The translations under genes and the position numbers were made by a program. The notes below the pieces were generated by a model. It saw nothing but the letters and a program-made list of their open reading frames with translations, searched no databases and had not been told where the DNA came from. This document shows, piece after piece, positions 43,256 through 54,032 of a stretch of DNA of 64,000 bases (position 1 is the stretch's first letter; every line of letters starts with the position of its first letter). Location of the stretch: contig OX031073.1 in assembly GCA_943736015.1 (NCBI GenBank), forward strand, positions 23,525,210 through 23,589,209. The letters run 5' to 3'. This DNA comes from Tridacna crocea (Eukaryota; Mollusca; Bivalvia; Cardiida; Cardiidae).

Positions 43256-43482
43256 TTAACCCGGTACCAAACAAGCCCTGGTTTTTACGTGTCTACAGTA
43301 AATGTCTTTTGAAAACACAGTGGGAAAAGAAGAAATTGCTCATAACGAGCAATTTCTCCTTTTCCCACCGTGTTTTCTACCCTTTTTGAGAACTCTCTGC
43401 TATTTCTCCAAATCTAAAATTGTCTTCTGCAAACTCTTTTGGTTTGGAAGAGTCCACAATTTGTCGTTTGGCAAAGGGTTAA
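43256..43482 (+). mobile_element. TPM-B copy, full length
   Basis: TTAACCCGGTACCAAACAAG to GGCAAAGGGTTAA; centre GCTCATAACGAGC, one mismatch. Confidence 0.9.
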
Positions 43483-43509
43483 TGATTAATACATACTCTT
43501 ACTGAACCC

Positions 43510-43800
43510 ACACAAACCTATGTTTTGCCACCACTTTAGAAGAAAACTTTTAAACCTATTGTTGGAAAAGGATGCTGGTAGCCAGCATTTTCCGGATTCT
43601 CCTTTTAATGTTTTCTGCCCTATTTCATACATACCCTCTCATTTGTGCCTCATTTTTCATGTCAGGAAGATGGCTTTTGAAAACTTTGTGGAAAGAGGAG
43701 ATATTGCTGCCAACAAGTATTTTCCTTTTTTTTTGCAAAAACATGTTTTTCCCATCGACATTCAAAGCTGTATTTCTATTTCCCGATTTCAGCAATACAG
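43510..43800 (+). repeat. Two overlapping TPM-A relics
   Basis: First core GCTGGTAGCCAGC near 43576, second relic TGGCTTTTGAAAACTTTGTG near 43671 with a decayed centre; neither keeps TTAA ends. Confidence 0.5.
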
Positions 43801-43806
43801 AATTTG

Positions 43807-44020
43807 TTAACTATCAGAACTTTTAATGACCTTGGTAAACTAGACTTTTGGAAGCATTGTGGGCAAAGAAGGAAAATGCTGGTACTTACCAGTATTTTGT
43901 TCTTTGCCATCAATTTGCTTTCCACACTGTCAAAGAACTTCAGTTCATTTGTGCCACTTCAAGATGGTGATCTCCAGATGCTTTCAGTTTGGACAATATT
44001 TGTTGTACGGTCAGGTGGCA
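43807..44020 (+). mobile_element. TPM-A copy, diverged
   Basis: TTAACTATCAGAACTTTTAA; centre GCTGGTACTTACCAGTA; R arm GATGCTTTCAGTTTGGAC. Confidence 0.65.
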
Positions 44021-44070
44021 GGGGACTTGGACACTTGTTCACGGCTGTGGTGAATCATGTCGCCCCGAGC

Positions 44071-44269
44071 TGAAAACTGAAAGCACCTGCAGACGACAAA
44101 ATAAACGTAACTCAAAAATCGAAATTTGTTTTCAGCAGGGTAGAAAAACATAGTGAGAAAAGGAGGAAAGGAAATGCTGGTTACCAGCATTTTCTCCTTC
44201 TCACACAATGTTTTCAAAAGGCTTCCACCTGAAGGTAGTAAAAACCAGGGGTTGTTTGGTAAAGGTTAA
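44071..44269 (-). mobile_element. TPM-A copy, R-arm tip lost
   Basis: CTGAAAGCACCTGCAGACG; GGAGGAAAGGAAATGCTGG carries a small insertion; ends GGTAAAGGTTAA. Confidence 0.8.
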
Positions 44270-44754
44270 ATGCTTGTTGTGCACATTTTCTTTGCTGGCG
44301 TTTTTAGAAGCCATTTTTCAAACAATTAGAATAAAGTGGAATTGTTTGGTTAAAAAGGTTTGAAGGGGAGCGAGATGTGTTGAAAACCTTTCAACATTCC
44401 AATCCTTGAAAAGTTAAAAAGGTACAGGAGAAATTTCTGAATCTGATTCAAGATCTTGATGTATCTAGGTAGGAAAAAAAGTGTTTTCTGTGTAAGATGG
44501 AATTAAGAAACCCTTCTGACTGTAAGAACTTGTAAAAAAAATAACTGTGGAATGTGGATAAATGACTGAAATCTGACAGATAAAGTGTGAGGAAAACAGA
44601 AGAAAAAATTCTAACCAAGAAGAAAAAAAAAAGCAAAAAGTGGAAGAAGAAACTATAAAAATGCCAAGCAAACTTCATGTAACTGTTTGGAAGGGAAAGA
44701 GCAGTACCTTGGGTAGATGTATAGGTAATGTTGATAACATTTTGCTTGACATAC
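44270..44754. other. Unexplained, A-rich on the plus strand
   Basis: Purine runs such as AAGAAGAAAAAAAAAAGC near 44620-44640; no gene recognised. Confidence 0.4.
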
Positions 44755-45205
44755 CTTGGGGTATGTTTGGTACATGTTATATGTTATGTTTCAGGTATTT
44801 TCAGTCCATGTTTAACAATATATGGATATGTTCAGTACATGTTTTGTGTTCTTTAGGGCATTGTTCTGTTCATATTTTATGTAATTTACATTCTGTACAG
44901 TTTCAGGCTATGTTTTGAACATGTTTTTAGTCATGTTTCAGTCTATGTTTGGTAAAAGGCGTTATGTTGTGCTTCAGGTGATGTTCATTACACATGTTAT
45001 TTTGTTGGCTATAATTCTGTAATGCCTTTCATTATTTGAGGCAATACTCAGTACACATTTTATGTAATCTTTAAGGCTATGTTTTATGTTATGTTCAAGG
45101 CTATTTACAGTTCACATTTTATGTTATGTTGTTGGCTAATATCCTGTACATGCTTCATGTTATTTTATCAATGTTATTCAATACATGTTCAATGTTTTTT
45201 TTAGC
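44755..45205. repeat. Degenerate ATGTT-rich tandem repeat
   Basis: Repeated TTATGTTATGTT, CAGTACATGTTTTATG and AGGCTATGTT modules with irregular spacing of about 30-60 bp. Confidence 0.65.
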
Positions 45206-45367
45206 CTTGGTCAAATGCATACACCATGGTGCACATTGTGAAATGAAATAGGCATTTCTAGGGGAAAAAAATCAACAAAATATAAGCTTATGCAGCTACT
45301 TTTTTCGAACAATCTGTCAAAGTATAAAGCTGTATGCTCAACGATTGTACTGGCCATTTTGTCATGT

Positions 45368-45595
45368 TTAACTCATTACCAAACGACAAAACTTTAGGCT
45401 TGTCCAAACTAAAAGCATTTCCAGACGACAAAATAAAAGTGACTGAAAATTTGAAATCGATTTGTGAAGGATAGAAAACATTGTGGAAAAGGAGAAAATG
45501 CTGGTTACCAGCATTTTCTTCTTTTCCTACGATGTTTTCAAAAGTCCTTTTTTCTCAGAGTCGTTAAAAGTCAGGATTGTGTGGTAATAGAGTAG
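45368..45595 (-). mobile_element. TPM-A copy
   Basis: TTAACTCATTACCAAACGAC; centre GCTGGTTACCAGC; L arm ends GGTAATAGAGTAG. Confidence 0.87.
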
Positions 45596-45909
45596 GATAG
45601 CTGCTTTTTCCAAACTATCTGCCAAAATTTAAAGCTGTATTCTCTAAGATCATACTGGCCATTTTGTCATGTTTAATTGGCTATGGCTCCTGGCAATTGC
45701 AATGAGCTTCTCCAGAGAAATAGAACATAAAGCAGATTCTGTACATGGGGACTACAGAAATCTTCAAGCTCTGTGATCTATCGCAAATCTCCGACTTCCT
45801 GTAGTGGTATGCTGTGGGTTTTGCTGTGGGAGTATTTTTAGTGCAGTTTTTACAGGCTCCAGCACACAGTCTGATGAGCCTGATACTTAGCAGCTGCAAA
45901 TTTCTCGGT

Positions 45910-46140
45910 TTTTGCCCTTTCTCAAACAATCCCTGGTTTTCACGACCCTGGAATGGAAGGCTTTTGAAAACTCTGTGGGAAAAGGAGAAAATGCTGGTTA
46001 CCAGCATTTTCTCCTTTTCCCACAATGTTTTCCACTCAATCAGGTATTTGTATCCTCATTTGTCCATATTTTTGACATCATATCTTTATTTGCTGCTGAA
46101 ATTGAAGAACCTCAAATTGGTATATTAGGTAAAGGGTTAA
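45910..46140 (+). mobile_element. TPM-A copy, diverged R arm
   Basis: CCCTTTCTCAAACAATCCC; perfect centre; R arm replaced by ATTTGCTGCTGAAATTG; ends GGTAAAGGGTTAA. Confidence 0.82.
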
Positions 46141-46184
46141 CAAGGAACACCATGCATTATAACTAAGTTTTGCACGCAGGGCTT

Positions 46185-46322
46185 GTTTACTTTTCTCCTT
46201 TTCCTATAGTGTTTTCTATCCTGCTGGAAACAAATTTCAATTTTTGAGTTATGTTTATTTTGTAGTCTGCAAGTGCTTTCACTTTTGACCTAAATTTTGA
46301 AATGTTGTTTGGTAAATGGTCA
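46185..46322 (+). mobile_element. TPM-A right half only
   Basis: TTTTCTCCTTTTCCTATAG, R arm GTAGTCTGCAAGTGC, GGTAAATGGTCAA. Confidence 0.75.
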
Positions 46323-46535
46323 ACCCTCACACAACTAGAGTTCCAGTACCCGTGCAAACTGAAAGCATTTGCAGGCGACAATTTAGATGTGGGACTTGTC
46401 TTTGGAAGGACAGAAAACATTATAGGAAAAGGAGGAAATGCTGGTCACCAGCATTTTCTCTTTTTCCTACAATATTTTTAAAAGGCTTTTCTCCCAGAGT
46501 TGTTAAAAGCCAAGGATTGTTTGGTAGAGGGTTAA
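46318..46535 (-). mobile_element. TPM-A copy, diverged R arm
   Basis: CTGAAAGCATTTGCAGGCGA; centre GCTGGTCACCAGC; ends GGTAGAGGGTTAA. Confidence 0.82.
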
Positions 46536-46544
46536 TCTCTATGC

Positions 46545-46630
46545 TGTAATGACTGTGGAGGAGAAAGCTTTTGAAGTCATTGTGGGAAAAGGAAATAGTG
46601 CTGGTAATCAACATTTTCTCCTTTTCTCAA
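46545..46630 (+). repeat. TPM-A fragment
   Basis: GAGAAAGCTTTTGAAGTC, GCTGGTAATCAACATTTTC; R arm absent; abuts the next copy. Confidence 0.6.
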
Positions 46631-46636
46631 GGAGCT

Positions 46637-46866
46637 TTAACCCATTACCACACAATCCCTACTTTTTACACCCCTAAGAAAGAAGCCTTTTGAAAACACT
46701 ATGGGAAAAGGAGAAAATGCTGGTAACCAGCATTTTCTCCTTTTCCCACAGTGTTTTCTACCCTTCCCAGTACAAATTTCTATTTTTCTAGTCACCTTTA
46801 TTTTGTCGTCTGCAAATGCTTTCAATTTGGACCAGTCTAAAATTTTCTCGTGTGGTAAAGAGTTAA
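46637..46866 (+). mobile_element. TPM-A copy, full length
   Basis: TTAACCCATTACCACACAAT to GGTAAAGAGTTAA; perfect centre. Confidence 0.92.
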
Positions 46867-47456
46867 ACCTTTTTTTGTGGCTTATCATTTCAGCAAGTTT
46901 GATTCTGATCTGAATTTGGATAAGCCATAAAGTTCTGCATGTTGTAATGAGTTTTGTATCCAGCTTAATTCTACATGAAGACATGATTTTTGTTAGTCAA
47001 TAGGTGACTGTTTGATCTTGATCCCCATTGTCCACTAAAATACCATGGCCTGCTGCTAGATGGCATTCTACAAATACTCATCTATCTAATTCAGGCATCT
47101 TGGGTACAGAACGGGATTACTTTTCTATGTGACAACCGTTACTTTGAATTTTAAACTTAAATAAACATTTACTCGATAAAATGCTATCTGGTGTGATTCA
47201 TTTGGCTTTAATCAACAGCTTGGAGAATTCTGGAGCTAAAACAGGCCTGATTTTTCCTCAAACATATTGATAAAAGCCATTTTCTCCATTGCTACTTTAT
47301 AGAATGTAATACTACAGTGTCCCCAATATCAGGGAGAGTGATGTGTCATATAATACAGGTAGAATCTTAGAAGAATATGACATGTGCATGACATGATCTG
47401 AATTTAGTTAGCATTGTTAGTGAAACTGTTACAAAGTTGACTGGAAGGGATGTTTA
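46867..47456. other. Unexplained stretch
   Basis: A GPE-like half motif near 47012-47033 and a block CTGCTAGATGGCATTCTAC ... AAATACTC that also occurs at 23735-23760, so a low-copy repeat is likely. No gene recognised. Confidence 0.45.
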
Positions 47457-47842
47457 GTTCTTCCCCATCTTCGCAAACCAAGGATACTAACTCCACTTTG
47501 TTCGTTATGTACCTTGGCCGCTCGGCTCGCCTCTTTAAAAATCGAAACACCCGCTGCGCCACCTATCGAATATCACGAGTTGCGTAACCTTTGCTGATTT
47601 TATTTCTGACAAATCAAAATGCTCGTAATAAAATTGGTTGGTTATGCATCAAATATGGCTGCGCTTTCGGATTCATCACACCAAAACAAGACGAACAGAC
47701 GCAATCATTTGGCTATGGAACCCGTCCTAATACTTCACATAATTGATCGTAAACAAAAAAAAAAACTCACTAAATATCGATCGTCTACTCTTTTTAGCTC
47801 ACCTGAGCACGAAGTGCTCATGGTGAGCTATTGTGATCGTGC

Positions 47843-47932
47843 TGTGTCCGGCGTCCGTCGTCCGTCGTCCGTCGTGCGTCGTGCGTCGTGCGGCGTGCGT
47901 CGTGCGTCGTGCGTCGTGCGTCGTCCGTCGTC
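47843..47932 (+). repeat. GTCC/GTGC minisatellite
   Basis: GTCCGTC and GTGCGTC heptamer-like units in series, GC-rich against an AT-rich background; it reads as RRPSSVVRRASC in one frame. Confidence 0.9.
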
Positions 47933-47940
47933 AACTTTTT

Positions 47941-49975
47941 ACCTTGTGTACGCTCTAGAGGCCACAGTTTTAGTCGGATACTCATGAAAATTGGTCAGGA
48001 TGTTTGTCTCGATGAAATCTCGGACGAGTTCGAAAATGGGTCATGTGGGGTCAAAAACTAGGTCACTAGGTCAAATCTTAGAAAAACCTTGTGTACGCTC
48101 TAGAGGCCACATTTTGAGTCGGATACTCATGAAAGTTGGTCAGGATGTTTGTCTCGATGATATCTCGGACGAGTTCGAAAATGGGTCACGTGGGGTCAAA
48201 AACTAGGTCACCAGGTCAAATCTTAGAAAAACCTTGTGTACGCTCTAGAGGCCACATTTTCAGTCGGATACTCATGAAAGTTGGTCAGGATGTTTGTCTG
48301 GATGATATCTCGGACGAGTTCGAAAATGGGTCACGTGGGGTCAAAAACTAGGTCACCAGGTCAAATCTTAGAAAAACCTTTTGTACGCTCTAGAGGCCAC
48401 ATTTTCAGTCGGATACTCATGAAAGTTGGTCAGGATGTTTGTCTGGATGATATCTCGGACGAGTTCGAAAATGGGTCACGTGGGGTCAAAAACTAGGTCA
48501 CCAGGTCAAATCTTAGAAAAACCTTTTGTACGCTCTAGAGGCCACATTTTCAGTCGGATACTCATGAAAGTTGGTCAGGATGTTTGTCTGGATGATATCT
48601 CGGACGAGTTCGAAAATGGGTCACGTGGGGTCAAAAACTAGGTCACCAGGTCAAATCTTAGAAAAACCTTTTGTACGCTCTAGAGGCCACATTTTCAGTC
48701 GGATACTCATGAAAGTTGGTCAGGATGTTTGTCTGGATGATATCTCGGACGAGTTCGAAAATGGGTCACGTGGGGTCAAAAACTAGGTCATCAGGTCAAA
48801 TCTTAGAAAAACCTTTTGTACGCTCTAGAGGCCACATTTTCAGTCGGATACTCATGAAAGTTGGTCAGGATGTTTGTCTCGATGATATCTCGGACGAGTT
48901 CGAAAATGGGTCACGTGGGGTCAAAAACTAGGTCACCAGGTCAAATCTTAGAAAAACCTTTTGTACGCTCTAGAGGCCACATTTTCAGTCGGATACTCAT
49001 GAAAGTTGGTCAGGATGTTTGTCTGGATGATATCTCGGACGAGTTCGAAAATGGGTTACGTGGGGTCAAAAACTAGGTCACTAGGTCAAATCTTAGAAAA
49101 ACCTTTTGTACGCTCTAGAGGCCACATTTCCAGATGGATACTCATGAAAGTTGGTCAGGATGTTTGTCTGGATGATATCTCGGACGAGTTCGAAAATGGG
49201 TCACGTGGGATCAAAAACTAGGTCACTAGGTCAAATCTTAGAAAAACCTTTTGTACGCTCTAGAGGCCACATTTTCAGTTGGATACTCATGAAAGTTGGT
49301 CAGGATGTTTGTCTTGATGATATCTCAGACAGGTTTGAAAATGGGTCATTGGGGGTTAAAAACTAGGTCACCAGGTCCAATCTTAGAAAAACCTTGTATA
49401 TGCTCTGGATGCCACATTTTCAGTCCAACACTCTTGAAAATTAGTCAGAATGTTTGCCTTTATAATATCTTGGATGAGTTTGAAAATGGGTCATGTTGGG
49501 TCAAAAACTGGGTCAATAGGTCAAATGTTATAAACACCTTTTGTATGCTCTGGAGGACACATTTTCAGTCTGATACTCCTAAAACTAGTTCATTATATTT
49601 GTCCTGGTGATACCTTGAATGAGATTGAAAATGGGTCATGTGGAGTCAAAAACTAGGTCAATGGGTCAAATATTAGAAAAACCTTGTGTACACTCTAGAG
49701 GCTACATTTTCTGCCTGATATTCTTCAGACTTGGTCAGAATGTTTGTTTTGGTGATGTCTCAAAAGAGTTTGATAATGGGTAATTGTCGGGTCCAAAACT
49801 AGGTCACTTGATGAAATCTTAGAAAAACCTTTTGTACACTGTAGAGGCCACATTTTCAGTCCAATACTCATGAAACTTGGCCAGAATGTTTGTCTTATTG
49901 ATATCTCAAAAGTGTTTGATGATGGGTAATGTCTGATAAAAAACTAGGTCACTGGGAAACTAGATGGTGCATGTT
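47941..49975 (+). repeat. 145-bp tandem array, about 14 units
   Basis: Units start (ACCTTGTGTACGC or ACCTTTTGTACGC) at 47941 and every 145 bp to about 49681; further pieces reach 49975. Units from about 48231 to 49100 differ by only a few bases; those after 49300 are clearly diverged. 145 is not a multiple of 3, so the frame rotates and each open frame (VRMFVWMISRTSSKMGHVGS) ends after about 1.5 units. Not a gene. Confidence 0.95.
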
Positions 49976-50272
49976 TGGTCAATAAACTCAGGTGAGCGAT
50001 TTCAGGGCCATCATGGCCCTCTTGTTTGGCAAATTTCGTCACAAACACAACAACTTTCGTTTTTGATGGGCGCCGCCATTATTGTTTTCTGTTTTGCGAA
50101 AGATTTCTTGTTACGGATGGTTTGATTGGACGCGATGGGTTTTGATCGCATCCAATGAAAAGGCACAGCGGGAGCTTCGATTTTTAAAGAGGCGAGCGGC
50201 CAAGGGTACTACCCTAGTATCCTTGGCTTGCGAAGATGGTTCTTCCCATACAATTCAGTATTTTAACTGTTT

Positions 50273-50491
50273 ACCAAACAATTCCAGGTTTTCACAACCC
50301 TGTAGAAGAGGCCTTTTGAAAACATTGTGGAAAAAGGAGAAAATGCTGGTAATCAGCATTTTCTCCTTTTCCCACAATGTTTTCTGCTCTATCAAAGCAA
50401 AATTGCACTATTTGAGCAACATTGAAATTGTTGTCTGCAAATGCTTTCATTTTGGACACTGCTAAAATTTTGTTGTGTGGTAAAAAGTTAA
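50273..50491 (+). mobile_element. TPM-A copy, full length
   Basis: TTAACTGTTTACCAAACAAT to GGTAAAAAGTTAA; centre GCTGGTAATCAGC. Confidence 0.9.
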
Positions 50492-50722
50492 CCAGACAGT
50501 TTTAACGAACCTGCAGGAGTTTTAACAAACTTAAAGAAAAGAGCTTTTGAAATCATCATGGGAAAAGGAGAAAATGCTGGTAACGAGCACTTTCTCCTTT
50601 TTCCGTTATGTTTCCTACCCATTTGAAGGTAAATCCTACCATTACAGCCACACCTTATTTGTCATGTGCAATTGGTTTCAATTTGTATGAGCCTAAAATT
50701 CTATTGTTATGTAAAAAGGTAA
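50488..50722 (+). mobile_element. TPM-A copy, diverged
   Basis: Shares TTAA with the previous copy; AGAGCTTTTGAAATCATC; centre GCTGGTAACGAGC (A/B hybrid); ends TATGTAAAAAGGTAA. Confidence 0.7.
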
Positions 50723-50729
50723 TTGATTA

Positions 50730-50790
50730 TGACAGAGATGACTTTGGAAAACATTGTGGAGAAAGGAGGAAATGGTGACAACTAGCCCCT
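50730..50790 (+). repeat. TPM core relic
   Basis: TTTGGAAAACATTGTGGAGA then GGAAATGGTGACAACTAG. Confidence 0.45.
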
Positions 50791-50810
50791 CAAAGGCAAA
50801 TGGATCTCAG

Positions 50811-50997
50811 TAACACATTACCAAATGACAAAATTTTCGGTCTGTCCAAATCTAAAGCATTTGCAGACGACATAATAAAAGTGACTGAAAATTTCTTTTG
50901 CGAATGGTGGAAAGGGTTACAGCATTTTCCCACAATGTTTACCATTGGCTTCTCTCTCAAGGTCGTCAAAAGTAGGGATTGTGTGGTAATGGGTTAA
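50811..50997 (-). mobile_element. TPM-A copy with half core
   Basis: GTAACACATTACCAAATGAC; GGGTTACAGCATTTTCCC joins across the lost left core; ends GGTAATGGGTTAA. Confidence 0.82.
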
Positions 50998-51069
50998 CAC
51001 CTGATTGGTAGAGTTAAGCAAATTTGGTCTTAAGTGTGACCCAGGTGGATGGATTTTGTGTTTGGTAAG

Positions 51070-51185
51070 TTTGAAAACATTGTGGGAAAAGGAGAAAATG
51101 CTTTTTACCATCATTTTCTCCTATTCCCATTGATGTCTTCAAAGATGGTCTTTGAATGGGTTGCTGGTAAACTCGAAATTGTTTT
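51070..51185 (-). repeat. TPM-A core plus decayed L arm
   Basis: GAAAACATTGTGGGAAAAGG, centre GCTTTTTACCATC, weak L-arm relic. Confidence 0.55.
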
Positions 51186-51188
51186 TTT

Positions 51189-51413
51189 TTAACCCTTTAC
51201 CTCACAATGACTATTTTTAATACCTCTGAGGAAGAAGCCTTTGGAAAACATTGTGGGATAGGGAGAAAAAAATGCTGGTAACCAGCATTTTCTCCTTTTC
51301 CCACAATGTTTTCTACCCTATCAAAGCAAGATTGCACCATTTCAGCTACTTCGAAATTTCGTCTGCAAGTGCTTTCAATTCGGATAAAATTTTGTTGTGT
51401 GGTAACAGGTTAA
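51189..51413 (+). mobile_element. TPM-A copy
   Basis: TTAACCCTTTACCTCACAAT to GGTAACAGGTTAA; perfect centre. Confidence 0.88.
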
Positions 51414-51633
51414 GAGTAAAGGAGGATAAACATAAATTTTATATCTACTTTTTTACTTGGCATCAATTTGCTCAGTGAAAGTGAAAAATCTGCATATTTT
51501 AGAATTCCTTGGCACTTATGAAAGTTTATATTCTTCTCCTCCCATAATTTAATATTCAGAACTTTGATAAAACATCTGCTGGTTGAATCAAGTGCATACT
51601 GGGTTTCCTTGAATTTATAAGTCAGGATACAGT

Positions 51634-51728
51634 TTAAACCCTTTACCAAAGATCCCCCCGTTTTTTATGATCCTGAGATAAGAGCCTTTTGAAAACATTG
51701 TGGGAAAAGGAGAAATTGCTGATAACCC
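51634..51728 (+). mobile_element. TPM left half only
   Basis: TTAAACCCTTTACCAAAGAT, AGAGCCTTTTGAAAACATTG, GGAGAAATTGCTGATAACC, then C-rich sequence replaces the right half. Confidence 0.75.
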
Positions 51729-51804
51729 CCCCCCACACACCCACAGCTTCCACATAAATTTCTCATTAAATGTAGTTTGCAGACAGGGGTTAGTCAGTAC
51801 ATTC

Positions 51805-52838
51805 TGCTACCACTAATACTGTCATTGGTTGATCTTCTTTAGTCTTTGACATGAGTACTGCTCCTTGCTACCACTGATACTGTCATTGGTTGATCTTCTT
51901 TTCTCCTTGACATAAGCTCTGCTTCCACTGATACTGTCATTGATTGATCTTCTTTTGTCTTTGACATGAGCAGTGCACTTTGCTTCCACTGATACTGTCG
52001 TTGATTGATCATCTTCTTTTCTCCTTGACATGAGCAGTGCACTTTGCTACCACTGATACTTTCATTGGTTGATCTTCTTTTGACCTTGACATGAGTAATG
52101 CACTTTGCTACCACTGATACTTTCATTGGTTGATCTTCTTTTGTCTTTGACATGAGCAGTGCACTTTGCTTCCACTGATACTGTCGTTGATTGATCTTCT
52201 TTTCTCCTTGACATGAGTAGTGCACTTTGCTACCACTGATACTGACATTGATAGATCTTCTTTTCTCCTTGACATGAGTAGTGCACTTTGCTTCCACTGA
52301 TACGTTCATAGGTTGATCTTCTTTAGTCTTTGACATGAGTAGTGCACTTTGCTACCACTGATACGTTCATTTGTTGATCTTTTTTAGTCCTTGACATGAG
52401 TAGTGCACTTTGCTACCACTGATATGTTCATTGGCTGATCTGATTTAGTCCTTGACATGAGTAGTGCATTTTGCGTCCACTGATACTGACATTGATTGAT
52501 CTTCTTTAGCCCTTGACATGAGTAGTGCACCCTGCTACTACTGATACGTTCATTGGTTGATCTTCTTTAGTCCTTGACATGAGTAGTGCACCCTGCTACC
52601 TCTGATACGTTCATTGGTTGATCTTCATTAGTCCTTGACATGAGTAGGGCACCCTGCTTCCACTGATACTGTCATTGATTGATCTCCTTTTCTCCTTGAC
52701 ATGAGTAGTGCACTTTGCTTCCACTGATACGTTCATTGGTTGATCTTTTCTCCTTGACATGAGTAGTGCACCCTGCTACCACTGATACCTCATTGGTTGA
52801 TCTTCTTTTCTCCTTGACATGAGTAGCGCACCTAACTA
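51805..52838 (-). repeat. 61-bp satellite, about 17 units
   Basis: Unit contains TGCTACCACTGATAC, TTCATTGGTTGATCTTCTTT and CCTTGACATGAGTAGTGCAC. The period is 61 bp, with a 54-bp and a 64-bp unit near the start. Long minus-strand frames (for example MSKTKEDQPMNVSVEAKC) exist because each unit lacks stops in most frames; 61 is not divisible by 3, so the peptide cycles through three versions. I regard it as non-coding. Confidence 0.95.
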
Positions 52839-52993
52839 CTTGGCCTCTAAGCACAGTGACAAAATATATAGTCCGATCATAAGTTGACACTGTTGGGTAC
52901 AAGATTTTTAGGAACAAAATGGGATCTATGAAGTTGGAAAATTTGGGTTCTGCAATTGGCAACAAATTCTCATTTTATCTCAAATTCTGTCTT

Positions 52994-53219
52994 CAACTAT
53001 TTACCTCATTAGAAAATTCTAGTTTAGTCTATACATGTATGGCAGTTACAGAAAACAGTTTAGATGTGGTTCAGAATAAAGGGATCTGTCTGTGAAAGAC
53101 TAGAAAATATTGTGGGAAAAGAAAAATGCTTAATCCCAGGACAAATTTCTTTTCCCACAGTTTTCACAAGCATTTTCCTTGGGCTTGTTAGGTATTGGGA
53201 TTATTTGGTTAAGGTTTAA
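52994..53219 (-). mobile_element. TPM-A copy, diverged
   Basis: R-arm relic TTTAGTCTATACATG; core AGAAAATATTGTGGGAAAAG with centre lost; ends GGTTAAGGTTTAA. Confidence 0.65.
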
Positions 53220-53446
53220 CCCATTACTACATGACAAGATTTCAGACCTGTTCGAATTGAAAGCTTTTGCTGATAACAGTTGCAATGTGGCTCATATGAA
53301 ATGATTTTTCTTTGAATAAGGGCAGAAAACTTCATGGGAAAAGGAGAAAATGCTGGTAACCAGCATTTTCTCCTTTTCCCACAATGTTTCCAAAGCCATC
53401 TCTTTCAGGAGGTGTTAAAAGTCGTGATTGTGTGGTAAAGGGTTAA
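53216..53446 (-). mobile_element. TPM-A copy, full length
   Basis: TTAACCCATTACTACATGAC to GGTAAAGGGTTAA; perfect centre GCTGGTAACCAGC; shares TTAA with the preceding copy. Confidence 0.9.
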
Positions 53447-53712
53447 CTTTATAGTTAATTTCATTGGACAGCTTTCAGGAGCAGAAGAGTTTTTATTATC
53501 AGTTCAAAGACGGCAAGATTCTTATGAGAAAGGTTGTTGATGTGATCTTCTTATATATTAATACTATAGGTTGTATTTACCAACTGTTTTAAATCCAATT
53601 TCAATTCTAAATTTCAAGGCAAATCATCTGATTGGCTGAAACAGTCAGCCTTACCCAATTACATCTATGGATGTTCCTTGACGTTCAAGGTTTCATCATT
53701 CTTAATTAGTTA

Positions 53713-53821
53713 AGTCATTAAGAATTTTCAGTCACTTTTATATTGTCTTTATGCTTACATTTTGGACAAGCCTAAAATGTTGTCGTTTGGTAATAAGTTA
53801 ACCCTTTATCAAACAATCCCT
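53713..53821 (+). repeat. TPM R arm and adjoining L-arm tip
   Basis: TTTTCAGTCACTTTTATATT to GGTAATAAGTTAA, then CCCTTTATCAAACAATCCC of a separate broken copy. Confidence 0.65.
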
Positions 53822-54024
53822 GGTCATTATCAAACAACAATATCTTAGACTTGTCCAGATCGAAAGCATTTGCAGACGACAAAATAAAAGAGAATGAAAA
53901 TTTGAAATTTGTTTTGTGAAGGGTAGAAAACATTGTGAGAAAAGGAGAACCTTTTCCCACAATGTTTTCTACAGGTTTCTTTCTCGGGGTCATCAAAAGT
54001 AGGGATTGTGTGGTAATGGGTTAA
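53822..54024 (-). mobile_element. TPM-A copy with centre deleted
   Basis: CATTATCAAACAACAATATC; GAAAAGGAGAACCTTTTCCC replaces the full centre; ends GGTAATGGGTTAA. Confidence 0.82.
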
Positions 54025-54032
54025 ACTGGTGG

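Larger units (their letters stand above)
47796..50025 (+). mobile_element. Hairpin-ended tandem-repeat element (Helentron/Pearl-like)
   Basis: Left end holds the perfect hairpin AGCTCACC-T-GAGCAC/GTGCTC-A-TGGTGAGCT (47796-47829); right end holds GGTGAGCGATTTC then the palindrome GGGCCATCATGGCCCT (50005-50020) and CTTGTTT. Between lie a GTCC/GTGC minisatellite and the 145-bp array. Subterminal hairpins plus a central tandem array without transposase match the organisation of Helitron2/Helentron-associated elements and of bivalve Pearl elements as I recall them; assignment is inference. Confidence 0.75.
47457..50247. mobile_element. 2.77-kb Mutator-like element with 9-bp TSD, carrying a nested element
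   Basis: Body 47466-50238. Both ends begin CATCTTCGCAA and the imperfect TIRs extend about 95 bp (CCTTGGCCGCTCG, CGCCTCTTTAAAAATCGAA). Perfect 9-bp direct repeats GTTCTTCCC at 47457-47465 and 50239-50247. Its own unique DNA is short (about 47466-47790 and 50030-50238) and includes an open frame from 47619 (MLVIKLVGYASNMAALSDSS) with no recognised domain. No transposase. Most of its length is the nested hairpin-ended element at 47796-50025. Confidence 0.9.

Noticed and set aside
43807-44073. Coding frame ending in a Gly-rich tail
   Set aside because: The frame lies within a diverged TPM-A copy and its peptide is the core palindrome in translation.
47991-49610. Ten overlapping 71-residue frames resembling a repeat protein
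   Set aside because: They follow the 145-bp DNA period, which is not a multiple of three; each frame is the same DNA restarted and stops after about 1.5 units.
51822-52965. 165-residue repetitive protein on the minus strand
   Set aside because: It is generated by the 61-bp satellite; the peptide cycles through three frames and no start or splice context supports it.
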